Shown: positions 40,207 to 48,457 of the stretch, piece after piece | How positions within the stretch are numbered: the stretch's first letter is position 1 | Layout of the letters: every line of letters begins with the position of its first letter | DNA from: Kitasatospora aureofaciens | GTDB taxonomy: Bacteria; Actinomycetota; Actinomycetes; Streptomycetales; Streptomycetaceae | Reading direction: 5' to 3' | DNA length: 64,000 bases | Assembly (NCBI RefSeq): GCF_001188955.3 | Contig: NZ_JPRF03000032.1 | Coordinates: 310,001-374,000, forward strand | Notes under the pieces: generated by a model | Databases searched by the model: none | What the model was told of the DNA's origin: nothing | The model's input: only the letters and a program-made list of their open reading frames with translations | Position numbers and translations under genes: made by a program

Positions 40207-40270
40207 TCTGGGGCGATGGAGGAGCTGGGCACCAGGGGTCGACCGACGCTCCGACGGGCGGGCGGTCGGC

Positions 40271-40303
40271 CCCTGGCGCGGGACGCTGCGCAGCGTGCCA
40301 GGG
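40271..40303 (-). terminator. hairpin after the afsA-oxidase operon
   Basis: CCCTGGC pairs with GCCAGGG around an inner ACGCTGCGCAGCGT palindrome with a 5-base bulge, 44 bp beyond the minus-strand stop. Confidence 0.6.
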
Positions 40304-40346
40304 CGGCGCGGCCGCACGGCGGCACGGGGTTCGGCGGCCTGGGCGC

Positions 40347-41483
40347 CTACCCGTCGAGCACGGCCGCGGCGTAGTCGGCGGCGGCCGCCGCCGGGCCCAG
40401 CACACCGTGCGAGGCCGCGGTGGTGACGTCGCGCCAGTACCGCTGGATGGGGGAGTCCTCCCGCTGCACCTGCGATCCGGCCGCGCGGAAGAGCCGGTCG
40501 ACCGCCTCCGCGCACCAGGCCGCGGCCATCGCCGCGTCCCGCCGGTTCTCCGCCACCAGCAGCGGGGTCACCTCGGCACGGTCGGCCCGCTCGGCGACCC
40601 GCTCCAGCAGCAGCCTGGCCGCGGCGATCCGAGCCGAGCCCTCGCCGAGCGCCAGCTCGGCCTCCGCCCGCCGGGCGGGGGAGAGGGCGGGCAGCCGAGG
40701 CGTCACGGCCGAGCGCCATGCGTCGAACGCGCCCTCGGCCGCCCCCAGCACCGGCGCCGCGAACATCAGCGCCCCGGCCAGGTGGACCGGCACCCGGTGG
40801 CAGCGGGCCGCGTCCACGCCCAGCGGTCGCTGCAGGTCCGCGAGGGTGCAGGAGAGCCGGTCCGGGACGAACGCCCCGGCCACCTCCACCGCGTTGCTGC
40901 CCGTCCCGCGCATGCCCAGGCTCCGCCAGGTGTCCAGGACGGTCCAGTCCGACCGGGGGACGGCGAAGATCCGGTGCTCGGGCCGGTCCGCGGGGCCGGT
41001 CCGGGTGGCCAGCAGCAGCCAGTACGCGTGGTCGACCCCGCTGGCGGTGTCCCAGCGGCCGCGGATCCGCCAGCCGTCGCCGTCCCGGACCGCCTCGCCC
41101 TGCGGCGGCATGATCGAGGTGGCGATCAGTACGTCGGGCGAGGCCCCCCACAGTTCCTTCCGCCCTTCCTCGGGGAGGTAGGCGGCGAGCCGGCCGTGCG
41201 CCGCGAACAGGATGGCGCACCAGGCGGTGGACGGGCAGGTCCGGGCGATCTCGGCCGACGCGCCGAGCAGTTCGGCGAAGGTGCCGGCCGTGCCGCCGAG
41301 TTCGCGGGGGACGAAGTGGCGGGGGAACCCGGCGGCCACGACGGCCGCGACCGCCTCCGGGCCCAGCCGGCGCCGGTCCTCCACGCCGGCCAGGTCGCGC
41401 CGCGCCGCGTCCACCACCCGTCCGATCGCGTCGGCGGGCAGGGCGGGGGGCGGGGCGGCGGTGTTCGCGACGGGCGCCTTCAC
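40347..41483 (-). CDS. acyl-CoA dehydrogenase-fold flavin oxidase/monooxygenase coupled to afsA
   Basis: 378 residues of the acyl-CoA dehydrogenase superfamily branch with HpaB/DszC-like flavin monooxygenases: ASAEIARTCPSTAWCAILFA, GRLAAYLPEEGRKELWGASP, RWDTASGVDHAYWLLLATRT and ending in DSPIQRYWRDVTTAASHGVL. The usual catalytic Glu of dehydrogenases is absent, favouring a hydroxylase or oxidase role. GTG 41483 overlaps the afsA stop (GTGA), so it is part of the autoregulator operon. It may modify the acyl side chain, as acyl-CoA oxidase does in avenolide biosynthesis; this is inferred. The best ARE of the locus lies just beyond its 3' end. Confidence 0.82.
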   Translation of the reverse strand: MKAPVANTAAPPPALPADAIGRVVDAARRDLAGVEDRRRLGPEAVAAVVAAGFPRHFVPRELGGTAGTFAELLGASAEIARTCPSTAWCAILFAAHGRLAAYLPEEGRKELWGASPDVLIATSIMPPQGEAVRDGDGWRIRGRWDTASGVDHAYWLLLATRTGPADRPEHRIFAVPRSDWTVLDTWRSLGMRGTGSNAVEVAGAFVPDRLSCTLADLQRPLGVDAARCHRVPVHLAGALMFAAPVLGAAEGAFDAWRSAVTPRLPALSPARRAEAELALGEGSARIAAARLLLERVAERADRAEVTPLLVAENRRDAAMAAAWCAEAVDRLFRAAGSQVQREDSPIQRYWRDVTTAASHGVLGPAAAAADYAAAVLDG

Positions 41484-42502
41484 GGGGCCTCCTGACGGTC
41501 CGTCGGGTAGGCGAGCCGGGCCGTGGCGAGGACGACGCCGCGCTGGGCGGCGGTGACCTCGGCCGTCCGCATCCGGCCCGGGCCGCCGGTCCGCGCGGCC
41601 CCGTCCGGCCCGGGCGTCACGGTGACGGCCACCGGCAGGTCCGGCTCGGCGAAGGCGGTGAAGCTCGCGGAGAGCCCGGCGGGGTGCAGTGCAGCGCCCA
41701 GGGCGCGGCCGGCCTGCCGGAACGCCTCCAGCAGCACCATGCCCGCGACGTGGTCGGACGGATGGTCGAAGAGCACCGGGTGGCCCGGATCCGGGTCGAG
41801 CCAGAAGGTGCCGGGGGCGTCGGAGGAGTCCCGGGCGAGCAGGACGTGCTCGTCGCCCGGGTACCCGACCTCGCCGGGAGCGAGCCGCCGCAGCGGGCCG
41901 AGCGGAGCCTCGGGGCGCCGGGGTGCCCCGGCCGCCGTCCTCGGGCGGGCCTCGCGGTGGCGCACCACCTGGTAGAAGGCGGGGTCCAGGACCTCCCAGC
42001 GGATGCCCGCCCGGCCGAGCGGGACGCCGTCGACGGACGCCGCCGCCTCCAGGGCGAGGCCGGTGCGGCGCGGCGTGTTCACCGTTCGGGTGCAGGTGAC
42101 GTCCAGGGTGACGTGCGCCGGGGCGCCGGGCCGCAGCGGTGCAGCACCGTCCGGCAGCTCCAGGTCGAGCCGGTCGAGGACGAACGGGTGCCCCTGCGGT
42201 ACGCCGTGGAAGCGGTGCGAGAGGTGTATCAGGGTCTGGCGGACCGTCTCGGCGAGCAGCAGCGGATCCGGCGACCGGCCGTCCCCGCTGTGGTGGAGGA
42301 AGTGGTCGCGGAGCCATGCGGCGCCGACGGTGAAGCGGCCGTCGCCGGTGCGGACGGCGTCGGTGAGCAGGACCTCGGCCGCGGAGGTCTTGTGGACCGA
42401 AGCGGCCGGAAGTCGGTGACTGAACGAGATCCTGGAGCCGGACGACAGTGGTACTGCCTGGTCCGACGGCAGGTACTTTGGCGGTGCGGTGATGATGGAC
42501 AT
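41480..42502 (-). CDS. afsA: AfsA/ScbA-type gamma-butyrolactone autoregulator synthase
   Basis: 340 residues with two hot-dog AfsA domains. The first contains VHKTSAAEVLLTDAVRTGDG then WLRDHFLHHSGDGRSPDPLL and LAETVRQTLIHLSHRF; the second contains EHVLLARDSSDAPGTFWLDP and FDHPSDHVAGMVLLEAFRQA. AfsA condenses a beta-ketoacyl-ACP with dihydroxyacetone phosphate, the first step to A-factor-like signals. ATG 42502 has GGGGAG ten bases upstream. It is divergent from the receptor gene, with an ARE between them, the standard scbA/scbR layout. Confidence 0.92.
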   Translation of the reverse strand: MSIITAPPKYLPSDQAVPLSSGSRISFSHRLPAASVHKTSAAEVLLTDAVRTGDGRFTVGAAWLRDHFLHHSGDGRSPDPLLLAETVRQTLIHLSHRFHGVPQGHPFVLDRLDLELPDGAAPLRPGAPAHVTLDVTCTRTVNTPRRTGLALEAAASVDGVPLGRAGIRWEVLDPAFYQVVRHREARPRTAAGAPRRPEAPLGPLRRLAPGEVGYPGDEHVLLARDSSDAPGTFWLDPDPGHPVLFDHPSDHVAGMVLLEAFRQAGRALGAALHPAGLSASFTAFAEPDLPVAVTVTPGPDGAARTGGPGRMRTAEVTAAQRGVVLATARLAYPTDRQEAP

Positions 42503-42600
42503 GCGAGCACGTCTCCCCGTTGGTGTGCCGTTCCCTAAGGTGGTGCCACCCCATCTGCGGGCGAGGGTCATGTCAGGTGACCGTTGATCCCGGGCTGAAA

Positions 42601-42622
42601 ATATACCTGGGAGAAGGTATAT
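42601..42622. promoter_or_regulatory. ARE-like operator between afsA and the receptor gene
   Basis: ATATACCT, GGGAGA, AGGTATAT: perfect 8-bp arms with the same ATACC-N8-GGTAT spacing as the other two elements, 38 bp upstream of the receptor start and 98 bp upstream of afsA. Confidence 0.82.
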
Positions 42623-42659
42623 CGCCAGAAGTGCCCGATGTAGAAAGAAAGGGCGAACA

Positions 42660-43367
42660 GTGAGTCAGAACAAGGGTGTTGCCGTGGAGTCGCTGTGGCC
42701 GACCCCCAAGATCCAGCGATCGGGCGCGACCGGGCCGCTGCTGCGCCAGGAGCGCGCCGAACGCACCAGGGAGCAGATCCTGCACTGTGCCGCGCGGATC
42801 TTCGCCGAGCGCGGGTACCAGCAGACCGGCATCAAGGACGTGGCGGACGAGGTGGCCATGACCAAGGGTGCCGTCTACTTCCACTTCCCGAACAAGCAGG
42901 CCCTTGCCATCGCCGTGGTGGACGAGTTGTACTCACGTTGGCCCGTGACGCTGGAGGCGGTGCGCGGCAAGGGCCTCTCGCCGCTGGACACCGTGATCGA
43001 GATGTTCAACGCGGCGACCGTCGCGTTCCTGGAGGACCCGATCATGCAGGCGGGCACCAGGCTGCAGAACGAGCGCGACGCCGTCGACGTCGAGCTGCCG
43101 CCGCCCTACGTGGACTGGACGAACCTGATCTCGATGCTGATGCGCGAGGCCCACCAGCAGGGCCAGTTGGCGCAGCACGTGGATCCGGACGTCGCCGCGC
43201 GGGTGGCCGTCGCGGCGTTCTTCGGCGCCCAGCACATCTCCGACAACCTGAACGGCCGCGCGGACTTCGCCGAGCGGTGGCGCGAGGTGCGTGACACCCT
43301 GTTCCCCGCCCTGCGTGCCCGGCCGAGCCTGGCCGCCGACCCCGACCGACCCGTCACCCGCGGGTGA
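42660..43367 (+). CDS. gamma-butyrolactone receptor-type TetR regulator (ArpA/ScbR family)
   Basis: 235 residues. The HTH is RQERAERTREQILHCAARIF, ERGYQQTGIKDVADEVAMTK, GAVYFHFPNKQALAIAVVDE, the canonical ScbR-type domain. In the ligand half the conserved Trp lies at about residue 153 (YVDWTNLISML). A 28-residue N-terminal extension precedes the usual start; GTG 42660 has AAAGGG seven bases upstream, so I keep it. It would repress afsA and itself through the ARE at 42601 until the signal binds. Its stop overlaps the phosphatase start by GTGA. Confidence 0.9.
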   Translation: MSQNKGVAVESLWPTPKIQRSGATGPLLRQERAERTREQILHCAARIFAERGYQQTGIKDVADEVAMTKGAVYFHFPNKQALAIAVVDELYSRWPVTLEAVRGKGLSPLDTVIEMFNAATVAFLEDPIMQAGTRLQNERDAVDVELPPPYVDWTNLISMLMREAHQQGQLAQHVDPDVAARVAVAAFFGAQHISDNLNGRADFAERWREVRDTLFPALRARPSLAADPDRPVTRG

Positions 43368-44164
43368 CCCCGGCCCCCGAGGAGCCCTCCGTGGTCCAGT
43401 CCGACCGTCTGGCATTCAGCGACCTGGACGAGACGCTGATCGACTGCAAGAGCATGTTCGACTTCCTGGACTTCTACCTCGGCGACCGGTACGGGGCCTC
43501 GGGCGTCCGGCGGGCGGCCCGGGTGCGGGCCGAGCTGGTCGCCCTGGTGGCCGCCGGGACGCCGCGCGAGCAGGCGAACCGGGCCTACTACCGGGTCTGG
43601 GCCGGGGAGCGGGAGGAGTCCGTCCGCGCGGCCGGCTGGGAGTGGTTCGCCCAGCGCTCCCGGAGCGCCGGCTTCTACATCGCCGCCACCCGCGAGGCCC
43701 TGACGCGGCACCGGGCGGCGGGCGACCCGGTGGTGCTGGTGTCCGGCTCCTTCCCGGCGCTGGTCGAGCCGGTCGCCCGGGACATCGGCGCCGCGCACGT
43801 GGTGTGCAGCCGGCCGGAGGTGCGCCGGGGGGTGTTCACCGGCGAACTGGTCGGCGAGCCGGTGATCGGCGAGGAGAAGCGCCGGGCCGTGCGCGCCCTG
43901 CTCCGGGCGTACCCGCACGTCGATCCGGCCGACTGCTACGGCTACGGGGACCACGTCTCCGACCTGCCGATGCTGACCGAGGTCGGGCACCCCGTGGTGG
44001 TCGGCGACCCGGACCTGGTCGACCGGGTGCCCGGGGCCCGGCTGCTGCCGGTCGGCAGGCCCCTTCCGCCCGACGCCTTGACGGCGGACGGGCTGACGGC
44101 CGGTCAGCCGGTGGCCCGTGAGCTGACGGCCGGTGCGCTGGCGGCCGGGGCCGCGGCACGCTGA
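43364..44164 (+). CDS. HAD-IB family phosphatase coupled to the receptor gene
   Basis: 266 residues of the HAD subfamily IB (SerB-like): motif I FSDLDETLIDCKSMFDFLDF (Asp-Leu-Asp-Glu-Thr), motif II VVLVSGSFPALVEPVARDIG, motif III GEEKRRAVRALLR with CYGYGDHVSDLPML as the metal site. It removes phosphate from a small molecule. In gamma-butyrolactone biosynthesis a phosphorylated butenolide must be dephosphorylated, and coupling to the receptor by GTGA makes this a good candidate; the link is inferred. The C-terminus has a repetitive LTADGLTAG/ELTAGALAAG tail. GTG 43391 is an alternative start. Confidence 0.85.
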   Translation: MTPAPEEPSVVQSDRLAFSDLDETLIDCKSMFDFLDFYLGDRYGASGVRRAARVRAELVALVAAGTPREQANRAYYRVWAGEREESVRAAGWEWFAQRSRSAGFYIAATREALTRHRAAGDPVVLVSGSFPALVEPVARDIGAAHVVCSRPEVRRGVFTGELVGEPVIGEEKRRAVRALLRAYPHVDPADCYGYGDHVSDLPMLTEVGHPVVVGDPDLVDRVPGARLLPVGRPLPPDALTADGLTAGQPVARELTAGALAAGAAAR

Positions 44165-44225
44165 TCACCCGGGCCCGCCGCCCCCTGGACGCAACGGTCT
44201 CGCTGCCGCATGTTGCGGCCGCATT

Positions 44226-44250
44226 AAAATACCGTCCCAAAGGTATGTGT
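44226..44250 (+). promoter_or_regulatory. ARE-like element upstream of the StrR/ParB-like gene
   Basis: ATACC (44229-44233), eight bases, GGTAT (44242-44246), the same spacing as the other two elements but with less symmetric flanks. It lies 170 bp upstream of the regulator start. Confidence 0.7.
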
Positions 44251-44420
44251 GTGGCCTACGATCGCTGCGAAGCATGCCCCCTTTGGCCTGCCTCGACGAG
44301 GAGACGCCCCAGCAGACCCAGGGAGCGGGACGGGCACGGTCCCCGAGGCCGGACGAGCGGTGCGCACAGCGGCCCCGTCCGCCCGGCCACGCTCCCGTGT
44401 TGCACGTCAGAGGACTCGCC

Positions 44421-45486
44421 GTGAAGCAAGAGACCGCAACCGTCCGAGCCGAGGAGAACCCGGCACTCCGCACGCCGTCCCCGGAATGGGCCCCGGCCCT
44501 GTCCGAGGTGGTGACCGTCCCGGTCGCCGCACTGCTGCCGGCCGACTCGCCGCGCGCCCGCGGCGAGGACCCGGAGCACCTGAGGACGCTGGCCGAACTC
44601 GGCCGCGACCTGCCGCCGATCATCGTCCACCGTTCGACCATGCGGGTGGGTGATCGACGGCATGCACCGGCTGCGCGTGGCCGCCGCCGAGGGAAGACCC
44701 GACATCCCCGTCCGCTTCTTCGAGGGCCTGGAGCGTGACGCCTTCGTGCTCTCGGTCCAGAGCAACACCCGGCACGGCCTGCCGCTCTCCCGGGCCGAGC
44801 GGACGGCGGCGGCCAGCCGGATCCTCGGCTCCCACGCCGACTGGGCGGACCGCATGATCGCCGAGGTCACCGGCCTGTCCACCAAGACCGTACGGGCGCT
44901 GCGGCGGGAGATGGACGGGGCGATCCCGCACTCGGCGACCCGGATCGGCCGCGACGGGCGCGCCCGGCCGCTGGACAGCGCGACCGGCCGGCTGCGCGCG
45001 AGCGAGCTGATCGCCGCCAACCCCCGGGCCTCGCTGCGGGCGATCGCCGACGAGGCGGGCATCTCCCCGGGGACGGTCCGGGACGTCCGGGAGCGGCTGC
45101 GGCGCGGCGAGGATCCCGTCCCCGCCGGGCGCCGCGCCCCCGCCTCGCAGCAGGCGGGCCCGGACCTTGCCCGCACCATGGAACGGCTGATGAGCGACCC
45201 CGCCCTCCGGCTGACCGAGAGCGGCCGGCACCTGCTGCGGATGCTGACCAGCAGCCTGCCCCCGGCCGAGCAGCGGGACCAGCTGGTGCGCAGCGTCCCG
45301 CCGCACTGCGCCGGGCGGGTCTCCCAGCTGGCCCTGGAATGCGCCGCCGCCTGGCAGGAGTTCGCGCGGCTGGTGGAGACCGCCAGGCCGGACCTCGCCC
45401 CCGAGGGCTGGTCCTCCGCGGCGGGCGCGGTCGCCTCCTCGACGCGCTCGCACGGAGCGGGGCGGGCCGATGCTCCGGCGGCCTGA
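44421..45486 (+). pseudogene. StrR/ParB-like pathway regulator, split by a 4-bp duplication
   Basis: The first frame from GTG 44421 (AGAGGA six bases upstream) encodes a ParB/Spo0J N-domain: VTVPVAALLPADSPRARGED, LPPIIVHRSTMRV. At 44644 GGGT is tandemly duplicated, shifting the frame; the continuation IDGMHRLRVAAAEGRPDIPV, RFFEGLERDAFVLSVQSNTR and a helix-turn-helix (LRASELIAANPRASLRAIAD) run to 45486. Removing one GGGT rejoins the conserved MRVIDGMHRL. Proteins of this type (StrR and relatives) switch on antibiotic genes and often act below gamma-butyrolactone receptors. Either a true inactivation or a sequencing error. Confidence 0.75.
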
Positions 45487-45582
45487 CCGCCCGGGCCACC
45501 GCCCGGGCCACCGCCCGGGCCACCGTCCGGGCCACCGTCCGGGCCACCGTCCGGGCCACCGTCCGGGCCACCGTCCGGGCCG
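45487..45582. repeat. eight tandem 12-bp units
   Basis: Units of CCGyCCGGGCCA begin at the base after the regulator stop; the first three carry C and the rest T at one position, and the last unit ends in G. A period of 12 keeps any frame open, which explains the apparent RPGH or RAT repeats in translated frames. Confidence 0.85.
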
Positions 45583-45593
45583 CGAGGCGACGG

Positions 45594-46079
45594 CGCCCGG
45601 GGTGTGCAACCGGGGCCGGTCCCCGGTCGCACACCCGGCCACGGCGGAGCCCGGACCCGACGACGCCCCGATCGCCCTGCCGGGGCTGCACCCGGCCGGA
45701 GGCAGTACGGCCTTCTTCACCGGCCGGCGGCGCGCCCCGGGGGAGCGGGCGAGGGACGTCCCGGTCCGGCTCCCCGGCCGGGACGCCACCGGCGGCCACT
45801 GCCGGGCAGACCTGTCGAGCCTGGTCGCCGCCTTGGCGCGCGACCTCGGCCCGCCGCTCGACCGCCCCTATCTCCTCTACGGGCACAGCATGGGTGCGCT
45901 GCTCGCCCATCGGCTCACCCTGTGCAGAACCGAGCAGGGCCGCCGACTGCCCGAGCGGCTGCTGCTCGGGGCCTATCCGGCACCCCGCCTGCCGCACCCG
46001 CCGCACCGCGCGGCGGGGCTCTCCGATGCCGAACTCGTGCGTCTGCTCGTCGATTCGGCGCGCTGCCGGAATCGCTCAC
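45594..46079 (+). pseudogene. type II thioesterase fragment
   Basis: The frame encodes about two-thirds of a TEII alpha/beta hydrolase: IALPGLHPAGGSTAFFTG, VPVRLPGRDATGG, RPYLLYGHSMGALLAHRLTL with the catalytic Ser, and RLPHPPHRAAGLSDAELVRL. Homology then stops, so the catalytic Asp and His are lost. TEII enzymes edit misprimed polyketide or peptide synthases, suggesting a lost biosynthetic cluster. The frame has no good start, merging upstream with the 12-bp repeat. Confidence 0.72.
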
Positions 46080-46172
46080 CGGCGCCTGTCCGAACTGGAG
46101 GCGAAGTGCGACCCCGCCAACGTCTTCCGGGTGAACCAGAACACCGAGCCCGCCGAGCTGGCCCGCAGCTGA
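46080..46172 (+). pseudogene. C-terminal tail of a FAD-linked (berberine-bridge-like) oxidase
   Basis: In a different frame from the thioesterase, RRLSELEAKCDPANVFRVNQ and the final NTEPAELARS match the BBE C-terminal tail of FAD-linked oxidases, which reads YDPxNxFRxNQN. Only about 30 codons remain. It abuts the thioesterase fragment directly, so a deletion fused two genes. Confidence 0.65.
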
Positions 46173-46196
46173 ACCCCCGGGCCCCGGAAAACGCAG

Positions 46197-46221
46197 AAGG
46201 CCCCAGATCAACTGGGGCCTT
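46197..46221 (-). terminator. hairpin after tRNA-Leu
   Basis: 10-bp perfect stem AAGGCCCCAG with a 5-base loop, 4 bp downstream of the tRNA CCA end. Confidence 0.8.
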
Positions 46222-46224
46222 AGC

Positions 46225-46312
46225 TGGTGTCCGAGGGGGGACTTGAACCCCCACGCCCGATAAAGGGCACTAGCACCTCAAGCTAGCGCGTCTGCCATTC
46301 CGCCACCCGGAC
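46225..46312 (-). tRNA. tRNA-Leu (anticodon GAG)
   Basis: The minus strand folds into a class II tRNA with a long variable arm. The acceptor is GTCCGGG paired with CTCGGAC, the anticodon stem is CTAGC/GCTAG and the loop is TTGAGGT, giving anticodon GAG, which reads CTC and CTT leucine codons. The T arm GGGGG-TTCAAGT-CCCCC is standard. The CCA is encoded. It borders a region of gene remnants, and tRNA genes are common island insertion points, but no repeated 3' fragment was found in the window. Confidence 0.95.
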
Positions 46313-46365
46313 CGGGTGTCGCCCTCGCGGCTTCCGATCTCTCGTCCGTCGCGCTGACAGATGTA

Positions 46366-46395
46366 ACTGTAGCAAAGATCGGCTTGGGCTCCCAA
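46366..46395 (-). promoter_or_regulatory. probable promoter of tRNA-Leu
   Basis: TTGGGA (46395-46390) and TACAGT (46371-46366) with an 18-bp spacer on the minus strand, each matching four of six consensus bases, about 45 bp before the mature 5' end. Confidence 0.5.
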
Positions 46396-46603
46396 AACGG
46401 CTCCGGACCGGGTGGCCGGGCCGGTGGCGGGAGCAGGGCCCGGCCTGTGGCGGGGGCGTGACCAGCGGGTTTCGGGGCGGTACGGGGGGTGGATCGGGAT
46501 CGGGCGCTGGGGGAGGATGGGCGGACGTGCTCGTACGGCCCGGGTGCAGAGCCTGGGGGTGGCGCGCTGGTGCGTCGGTGCGGGCCCAAGACGAGGAGTG
46601 ACC

Positions 46604-47935
46604 GTGAGCGAGCGGAGCGAGTCGGCGGCGCCGAAGGTGACGGCTGAGTCGGAGGTCGCGGAGATCTGTCGCGATCTGATCCGGATCGACACCAGCAACT
46701 ACGGCGACGGCTCCGGCCCGGGCGAGCGCAGGGCGGCCGAGTATGTGGCCGAACAGCTCGCCGAGTTCGGGGTGGAGCCGCAGATCTTCGAGTCGGCCAA
46801 GGGCCGGGCCTCGACCGTGATCCGGATCGAGGGCGAGGACCGGTCCCGCCCGGGCCTGCTGATCCACGGCCACACCGACGTGGTGCCGGCCAACGCCGCG
46901 GACTGGACGTACGACCCCTTCGGCGGCGAGATCGCCGACGGCTGCGTCTGGGGGCGCGGCGCGGTCGACATGAAGGACATGGACGCGATGACCCTCGCGG
47001 TCGTCCGCGACCGGCTGCGCACCGGCCGCAAGCCCCCGCGCGACCTGGTGCTGGCCTTCCTCGCCGACGAGGAGGCGGGTGGCACGTACGGCGCGCGCTT
47101 CCTGGTGGACAAGCACCCCGAGCTGTTCGAGGGCGTGACCGAGGGCATCGGCGAGGTCGGCGGCTTCTCCTTCACGGTCAACGACCAGGTGCGGCTCTAC
47201 CTGGTGGAAACGGCCGAGAAGGGCATGCACTGGATGCGCCTGACGGTCGAGGGCCGGGCCGGGCACGGCTCGATGGAGAACGACGACAACGCGATCACCG
47301 AGCTGTGCGAGGCGGTCGCCCGGCTCGGTCGGCACAAGTTCCCGCTGCGGATCACCAAGACCGTCCGGGCCTTCCTGGACGAGCTGTCCGACGCGCTCGG
47401 CGTCGAGCTGGACCCGGAGAACATGGACGAGACGCTCCGCGTCCTCGGCGGCATCGCCAAGATGATCGGCACCACGCTGCGCAACACCGCCCAGCCGACC
47501 ATGCTCGGCGCCGGCTACAAGGTGAACGTGATCCCCGGCCAGGCCACCGCGCACGTGGACGGGCGCTTCCTGCCCGGCTACGAGGAGGAGTTCCTGGCCG
47601 AGTTGGACAGCGTGCTCGGCCCGCGCGTGAAGCGGGAGAGCCTGCACTCGGACCGGGCGATCGAGACCGGCTTCGACGGCTCGCTGGTCGAGGCGATGCA
47701 GACCGCGCTGCGGGCGGAGGACCCGATCGCCCGCGCGGTGCCGTACTGCCTGTCGGGCGGGACGGACGCCAAGTCCTTCCAGGACCTCGGCATCCGCTGC
47801 TTCGGCTTCGCGCCGCTGCAGCTGCCGCCGGAGCTGGACTTCGCCGGGATGTTCCACGGCGTGGACGAGCGGGTGCCGGTGGACGGGCTGAAGTTCGGCG
47901 TCCGGGTGCTGGACCGTTTCATCGACGCCTGCTGA
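46604..47935 (+). CDS. M20/M25/M40 family metallopeptidase
   Basis: 443 residues. The catalytic domain carries zinc ligands in LLIHGHTDVVPANAADWTYD, VWGRGAVDMKDMDAMTLAVV and LAFLADEEAGGTYGARFLVD, plus a dimerisation lid around GRAGHGSMENDDNAITELCE; the last ligand His is in SGGTDAKSFQDLG and MFHGVDERV. It hydrolyses a dipeptide, acyl-amino acid or related amide in the cytoplasm. GTG 46604 has GAGGA six bases upstream. It sits upstream of the chaplin genes, as in other streptomycetes. Confidence 0.92.
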   Translation: MSERSESAAPKVTAESEVAEICRDLIRIDTSNYGDGSGPGERRAAEYVAEQLAEFGVEPQIFESAKGRASTVIRIEGEDRSRPGLLIHGHTDVVPANAADWTYDPFGGEIADGCVWGRGAVDMKDMDAMTLAVVRDRLRTGRKPPRDLVLAFLADEEAGGTYGARFLVDKHPELFEGVTEGIGEVGGFSFTVNDQVRLYLVETAEKGMHWMRLTVEGRAGHGSMENDDNAITELCEAVARLGRHKFPLRITKTVRAFLDELSDALGVELDPENMDETLRVLGGIAKMIGTTLRNTAQPTMLGAGYKVNVIPGQATAHVDGRFLPGYEEEFLAELDSVLGPRVKRESLHSDRAIETGFDGSLVEAMQTALRAEDPIARAVPYCLSGGTDAKSFQDLGIRCFGFAPLQLPPELDFAGMFHGVDERVPVDGLKFGVRVLDRFIDAC

Positions 47936-48214
47936 GCGCCCCGCGATTCCGTCGCGCCTGCTGATCAGGCGACTGGGTCGGCCCGCTCCCGGACGGCCGG
48001 GAGCGGGCCGAGCGCATTGTCCGAGCGCATGATTGTGGGACGGGTGGAAAGAGATCAACAGAAACGATTCTGCCCGCAATTTTGCGCCGCTTATCTGTGC
48101 GAAGCGTCACCGTTGCGGGTGAATGGGAAATCTGTTCCGTACCCCGTTCGCCGCAGCGTCGTTCATTCCTGTGCAGCCCGCCGAACGGGTTGCGTTGTCC
48201 ATACAGGAGGAATG

Positions 48215-48457
48215 ATGAAGGTCAAGAAGATCGCCGCTGTCGCCGCCGCCACGGGTGGCCTGGTGCTCGCCGCCGCCGGTGTCGCGTCCGCTCACGGCGG
48301 TGCCGGTGCCGAGGGTGTGGCCGCGGGCTCCCCGGGCGTCGTTTCGGGCAACCAGGTCCAGATCCCGGTTCACGTGCCGGTCAACGTTTGCGGCAACACC
48401 GTCAGCGTGATCGGTCTGATCAACCCGGCGTTCGGCAACCACTGCGCCAACGTCTGA
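48215..48457 (+). CDS. chpH: short chaplin ChpH
   Basis: 80 residues. The Sec signal (MKVKKIAAVAAATGGLVLAA, cut after ASA near residue 27) precedes one chaplin domain: GSPGVVSGNQVQIPVHVPVN, VCGNTVSVIGLINPAFGNHC with Cys59 and Cys77. Short chaplins are secreted and self-assemble into amyloid-like fibrils that lower surface tension and coat aerial hyphae. AGGAGG lies four bases before ATG 48215. The 279-bp upstream region should hold developmental promoters, but I could not identify a BldN signature with confidence. Confidence 0.94.
   Translation: MKVKKIAAVAAATGGLVLAAAGVASAHGGAGAEGVAAGSPGVVSGNQVQIPVHVPVNVCGNTVSVIGLINPAFGNHCANV

Noticed and set aside
40216..40374. 52-codon frame downstream of the orphan ARE
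   Set aside because: No ribosome-binding site or recognisable domain, and it overlaps the oxidase 3' end. Kept only as a possibility within the ARE finding.
46225..46312. tRNA-Leu as an attachment site of an integrated element
   Set aside because: No duplicated tRNA 3' segment, integrase or excisionase gene appears in the window.
47936..48214. BldN-dependent promoter of chpH
   Set aside because: Expected from chaplin biology, but no convincing -35/-10 pair could be identified by eye.
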